Assembly (NCBI RefSeq): GCF_027938815.1
Contig: NZ_CP115913.1
Span: forward strand, 2,576,001 to 2,640,000
DNA: 64,000 nt
Direction: 5' to 3'
Source: Oceanirhabdus sp. W0125-5
GTDB taxonomy: Bacteria; Bacillota; Clostridia; Clostridiales; Clostridiaceae
This document shows positions 60,375 to 64,000 of the stretch, piece by piece. The notes beneath the pieces are model-generated. The model saw only the letters and a program-made list of their open reading frames with translations. It was not told where the DNA came from and did not search any database. Position 1 is the first letter of the stretch. Each line of letters begins with the position of its first letter. A program made the translations under genes and the position numbers.

Positions 60375-62975
60375 CTACTCATTTGGAGTGTCGATGTCAT
60401 CTGGTGTTTCTGAGTTTGAATCATCTTCCGGATCAGCACCAAAAAGTTCTAAAAGCTTCTTAAGCTCATCATCTATAGGTGCTTTCTCTGTAGGAGCAAC
60501 ATACTTCTGATCTAATAGAGTATATGATTTTCTATCTGGACCAGTAAATGGAAGAGACTCTCTTGTGATATATACTTTTTCTATAAGCTCAGTTTCGTTT
60601 GTATAGTTATTAGGTAAATAATCTTTACCATCAATAGTAACAACCTTCAGTAATACATGGACATCATCTTTTTCAGTTGGAACAGTTCCATCTATAAATA
60701 ATTCTTCGTAAATTCTATTTTTACGAGGATCTTTTTCTGTTAAATCTGTAGGTAGAGTACCTGAATCTTTGGAAATTTTTTCTTTCTTAATTTTGTTAGG
60801 CATTTCAACAGCTGCTTTATTTTCAAGTCCTTCATGGATTGGTTGCATAATTTTATTCCAAATACCAGCAACACTATTACTTCCAAAATAATTCCCAGAT
60901 TTATATTTAATTACAGAATAATCATCGTTACCTACCCAAACAGAACATGAGTAATAAGGTGTAAAACCTGTAAACCATAAATCCTTACGATCAGCAGATG
61001 TTCCTGTTTTACCTCTAGTATCCATTCCATCTAACATTGCTCTTGTACCTGTACCAATACCCGGATTAGTAACTGGCTCTTTAAGAAGATCATACATAAT
61101 GTATGAGGCTTCAGGAGAAAGTACCTTTTGAGTTGATCTTTCAGGTTCAAGAATTATCTCGCCATTACTATCAACAACTTTAGTATAAACTAATGGTGAA
61201 GTCATAACTCCATTGTTACCAAATGAACCATATGCAGTTGCAAGCATTAATGGATTTGCTCCAGAAGTACCTCCTGAAACAGTTAACTGACCAAGGGCAA
61301 GAGAAGCAAGGCTATGCTCATCAACAGTATTAATTTTAAGACCGAATTTTCTTCCATATTCTGCTGCAGTTGATAATCCAACTTGATCAACAACCTTCAT
61401 TGCAACAGTATTTTTAGATTCTTTAAGACCATAACGTAAGTTAAGATATCCAGCATACTTATCAGGAGCATTACGAGGATATTGTAAAATCTTGCCGCCT
61501 TTTTTCGTATCTGCTACATTATATTTTTTTCTAGTCTCTTCATCAAGAGGAGAATCCTCAATTATTGTTCCAGCAGTAAGTTTTTTAGTATCTATTGCTG
61601 GTCCGTATACAGTAAGAGGTTTTATAGTAGAGCCAGGAGCTCTTAAAAAGTTATTAGAGGCTGCTCTATTATAAGTACGTGGACCTTGCTCCCCACGTCC
61701 ACCGATTATTACTTTTACCTCACCAGTTCTATAATCCATAACAACAGCTGAAGCTTGTAAATCTTCTTGAAGTGGTGTTAAATCATTGTTTCTTGGGAAA
61801 AGATAATCAGAAACTTTTGTTTTATCGATACTTTTATCATCATTTAATATCTTTTGAGTATTTTCTTGCCATTCTTTATTCATTGTAGTGTATATTTTAA
61901 GTCCGCCATTAGCAAGAAGATTGTATATTTCATCCGCGCTTTTTCCTTGTTTTTTTAAATCTTCTGTGACTGTCTCAATAACTATTCTTGAGAAGTATTC
62001 ATAATTCATCTCATCTGAAGAAGCTTCAGTAAAATCAAATGCTACAGCGATTTTATTATCTGTGATTTTATCTTTTGTAGCCTCATCAAATTCCTGTTGA
62101 CTTATATAACCTAATTCCAACATTTTATTTAGAACTGCTAGAGTTCTTTGTGAAGGAAACACACCATTATTGTTTTCTACCGACCTGCTGGCTAAAAGAT
62201 GTGAATTTCCTGGGTTTTGTGCCGCACTAGCAAGAAAGGCACATTCAACAAGAGTCAATTCACTAAGTTCCTTACTAAAGTATTGTTTAGCAGCAGCCTT
62301 TATACCATAAGCTTTTGAACCAAGAGGAAGTGTGTTTAAATATGCTTCCAGTATTTTTTTCTTAGAAAGCTTATTATCTAACTGCCAAGCTAAATACATT
62401 TCTTGAACTTTTCTTTCTACATCAAGTCTATTTTCTAGTGAACTTTTAAGAAACATTCTCTGCTTTATAAGCTGTTGAGTTATAGTAGAAGCTCCTTGTA
62501 TGCTTCCAGATGGCTTGCCAGTTAATTTATTGAATACAGTTTTAACGTTGCCTTTCATAGCACCTGCAAAACGATACCAGTCAATACCGTGATGATCTTC
62601 AAAACGTTCATCCTCAATTGCAATAAATGCATTCTGAAGATTTATAGGAACTTGATTGATAGATACATTTTCTCTACTAAAAAGTGTTATGTATTCATCA
62701 ATAAAATTTCCTTCATCATCATAAAATTTTGCTGGTTCATCTAGTTTCAGTATTTTATCAACATTTAAAGGTGGAGCCGTTTTTATCATTGCAAGTCCAA
62801 CACCTGCCATAGCTACTCCTGAAACTAAAAATAATATAAAAAGTGTGATAAAAGTTATTTTAAAGAACTTTTTTAACCCACCACTTTTTTTCTTTATCTT
62901 TTTATTTTTTTTACCATTTGAAGAGTGATTTCTAGCATCACTGCTTTTACCCTTAGGTTTCTTAGTATTTCGCAT
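60375..62975 (-). CDS. Class A penicillin-binding protein (PBP1A family)
   Basis: A bifunctional peptidoglycan glycosyltransferase and DD-transpeptidase of 866 residues. A lysine- and serine-rich cytoplasmic tail of about 35 residues precedes one membrane helix. The glycosyltransferase domain has EDERFEDHHGIDW (catalytic Glu121) and GSIQGASTITQQLIKQ. The transpeptidase domain has the STIK active-site motif (Ser449), then SKN and RGKTGTS. The C-terminal 150 residues are acidic and proline-rich. The ATG at 62975 is chosen because AAGGAGG precedes it; the frame opens 15 codons earlier without a site. It is the only gene on this strand between yunB and spoVAE. Confidence 0.92.
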   Translation of the reverse strand: MRNTKKPKGKSSDARNHSSNGKKNKKIKKKSGGLKKFFKITFITLFILFLVSGVAMAGVGLAMIKTAPPLNVDKILKLDEPAKFYDDEGNFIDEYITLFSRENVSINQVPINLQNAFIAIEDERFEDHHGIDWYRFAGAMKGNVKTVFNKLTGKPSGSIQGASTITQQLIKQRMFLKSSLENRLDVERKVQEMYLAWQLDNKLSKKKILEAYLNTLPLGSKAYGIKAAAKQYFSKELSELTLVECAFLASAAQNPGNSHLLASRSVENNNGVFPSQRTLAVLNKMLELGYISQQEFDEATKDKITDNKIAVAFDFTEASSDEMNYEYFSRIVIETVTEDLKKQGKSADEIYNLLANGGLKIYTTMNKEWQENTQKILNDDKSIDKTKVSDYLFPRNNDLTPLQEDLQASAVVMDYRTGEVKVIIGGRGEQGPRTYNRAASNNFLRAPGSTIKPLTVYGPAIDTKKLTAGTIIEDSPLDEETRKKYNVADTKKGGKILQYPRNAPDKYAGYLNLRYGLKESKNTVAMKVVDQVGLSTAAEYGRKFGLKINTVDEHSLASLALGQLTVSGGTSGANPLMLATAYGSFGNNGVMTSPLVYTKVVDSNGEIILEPERSTQKVLSPEASYIMYDLLKEPVTNPGIGTGTRAMLDGMDTRGKTGTSADRKDLWFTGFTPYYSCSVWVGNDDYSVIKYKSGNYFGSNSVAGIWNKIMQPIHEGLENKAAVEMPNKIKKEKISKDSGTLPTDLTEKDPRKNRIYEELFIDGTVPTEKDDVHVLLKVVTIDGKDYLPNNYTNETELIEKVYITRESLPFTGPDRKSYTLLDQKYVAPTEKAPIDDELKKLLELFGADPEDDSNSETPDDIDTPNE

Positions 62976-63098
62976 AAGAACCTCCTTATTTTTTAAGACA
63001 ATATAGCAGCATAAAATCAATATACAGCACTATTATATCATAAATATCAAAAAGGGTATAATTTCAAAAATTAATATATTGTAAAAATTAAAGTTATA

Positions 63099-63128
63099 TC
63101 AATATTTTGTTCATTTGAAACATACATT
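63099..63128 (+). promoter_or_regulatory. Candidate sigma-E promoter of yunB
   Basis: CATACATT at 63121-63128 fits the sigma-E -10 (CATACAnT). TCAATATT at 63099-63106 is a fair -35 with 14 bases between. YunB is a sigma-E-controlled protein in B. subtilis, which supports the assignment. Confidence 0.45.
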
Positions 63129-63156
63129 ATACAAATACAGGAATTAGGGTGATTAT

Positions 63157-63846
63157 ATGTGGTATAAAAAAACAATTAAAAAGAAAAAGAGTTTTAAAAA
63201 AAAGCTAATAATTATTCTTACAATCATATTTGCATTGTTTATGTTATTTATATATCTATTTGATCATATTGTTACACCAACAGTAATGGCAGTTTCAGAA
63301 GCAGAAATGAAAGCTAAATCTTTAGAGGTAATTAATAAGTCTATTATTGATGAGTTCTCAGAGAATTTCGATTATAACGAAGTTATAACTATTGAAAGAG
63401 ATAATGATGGGAATATAGCATTGTTGAAAGCTGATACTTTGAAATTAAATAAGATAGCTTGTACTGTTGCACTTAAGTCACAAACTGAATTGAATGAGCT
63501 GGGCAATGTTGGAATAAAGCTGCCGATTGGATACATAACAAGAAATAATATTCTATCTTATTTAGGTCCACCTATAACTGTAAAGATGCAGCCATTAGGA
63601 TATGTAGAAGCAAAGTATATATCAGCATTTGAATCTGCAGGAATTAATCAAACAAGGCATAAGATTTATGTTAATGTAAAGAGTCGTGTTAGAATAATCA
63701 TACCCCTTATGAGTAAAGATGTAGAAGTTAATCATCAAATTGCTATTGCAGAAACAATTATTGTAGGAAAAGTACCTAAAACCGCATTACAATTAAACTT
63801 AGATAAGGCAGGATTTAATTTAAATTCTGTTGGAAATGTAGAGTGA
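63157..63846 (+). CDS. yunB: YunB-family sporulation protein
   Basis: A 229-residue protein with a very basic N-terminus, one membrane helix (about residues 18-37) and an outside domain. The blocks HIVTPTVMAVSEAEMKAKSL, NDGNIALLKADTLKLNKIAC, VGIKLPIGYITRNNILSYLG and GPPITVKMQPLGYVEAKY are typical of YunB. In B. subtilis yunB is expressed in the mother cell under sigma-E and is needed for efficient sporulation; its mechanism is not known. TTAGGGTG lies before the ATG. Confidence 0.87.
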   Translation: MWYKKTIKKKKSFKKKLIIILTIIFALFMLFIYLFDHIVTPTVMAVSEAEMKAKSLEVINKSIIDEFSENFDYNEVITIERDNDGNIALLKADTLKLNKIACTVALKSQTELNELGNVGIKLPIGYITRNNILSYLGPPITVKMQPLGYVEAKYISAFESAGINQTRHKIYVNVKSRVRIIIPLMSKDVEVNHQIAIAETIIVGKVPKTALQLNLDKAGFNLNSVGNVE

Positions 63847-63963
63847 AAACGTTTGCATTAAGCTGGGATTTCTGTTAAATTAGTATTATAAATTACAAAT
63901 AGACTAATATTCAACAATGTTAAGTATTTGTTGTGTGTTAAAAACTTGAGAGGAGTAGTGAGT

Positions 63964-64000
63964 ATGGCTATTGATAGTAAAAAGACTCTAAGAAATAAGC
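63964..64000 (+). CDS. Start of a gene running off the window
   Basis: An ATG with GAGGAG about ten bases upstream opens MAIDSKKTLRNK and stays open to the last base. Twelve codons are too few to assign a function. The 120-base gap after yunB suggests its own promoter. Confidence 0.4.
   Translation, partial: MAIDSKKTLRNK

Overview
The window is AT-rich, gene-dense DNA with 53 of about 57 genes on the + strand. It encodes endospore germination and sporulation genes (a gerA-type germinant receptor, spoIIAA-spoIIAB-sigF, spoVAC-AD-AE, yunB), ferredoxin-dependent 2-oxoacid oxidation, a phosphate butyryltransferase and histidine fermentation. This is the profile of an anaerobic, amino-acid-using member of Clostridium sensu lato. 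The species cannot be named from the sequence alone. No rRNA, tRNA, CRISPR array, prophage or insertion sequence with a transposase was seen.

Layout. 1-2.8 kb: end of a DUF523 gene, an FMN-dependent 2-hydroxyacid dehydrogenase, an unknown reverse-strand membrane protein and two copies of a small MITE-like repeat. 2.8-6.8 kb: a germinant receptor operon (A, C, small membrane protein, B). 6.9-11.7 kb: glutamine synthetase, phosphate butyryltransferase and indolepyruvate:ferredoxin oxidoreductase (iorAB). 11.9-17.6 kb: an unknown protein, bL25/Ctc, phosphoglucomutase, a TPR protein and GalU; the mutase and GalU together supply UDP-glucose. 17.8-48.3 kb: a roughly 30-kb surface polysaccharide locus. 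48.4 kb: a nitroreductase. 49-54.9 kb: a hut operon (hutH, ftcD, hutI, frameshifted fchA, transporter) with no urocanase gene. 55-56.7 kb: an orphan adenine DNA methyltransferase strongly resembling CamA of Clostridioides difficile. 56.8-60.3 kb: spoIIA and spoVA genes behind a near-ideal sigma-H promoter. 60.4-64 kb: a class A penicillin-binding protein on the reverse strand, yunB and the start of another gene.

The polysaccharide locus can be read as two nucleotide-sugar pathways feeding a Wzx/Wzy system. A WbpB/WbpE/WbpD/WbpI-like set would make UDP-2,3-diacetamido-2,3-dideoxy-mannuronic acid; its UDP-GlcNAc 6-dehydrogenase is not in the window. A PglF/PglE/PglD-like set would make UDP-N,N'-diacetylbacillosamine or an isomer, for which a PglC-like phosphoglycosyl transferase is the natural acceptor enzyme. 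A WecG/TagA-family transferase, several GT4, GT2 and GT-B enzymes, two flippases, three polymerase or ligase candidates and an AsnB-like amidotransferase complete it. The duplicated assembly genes suggest two merged or expanded loci.

The points most worth a second look are the CamA-like methyltransferase beside spoIIA, the combination of the two rare sugar pathways, the one-base frameshift in a G run of fchA, the AsnB-like protein without the N-terminal glutaminase cysteine, the CodY-like site before hutH, and the MITE-like repeats. All assignments come from reading the sequence and remembered family motifs; no database search was run.
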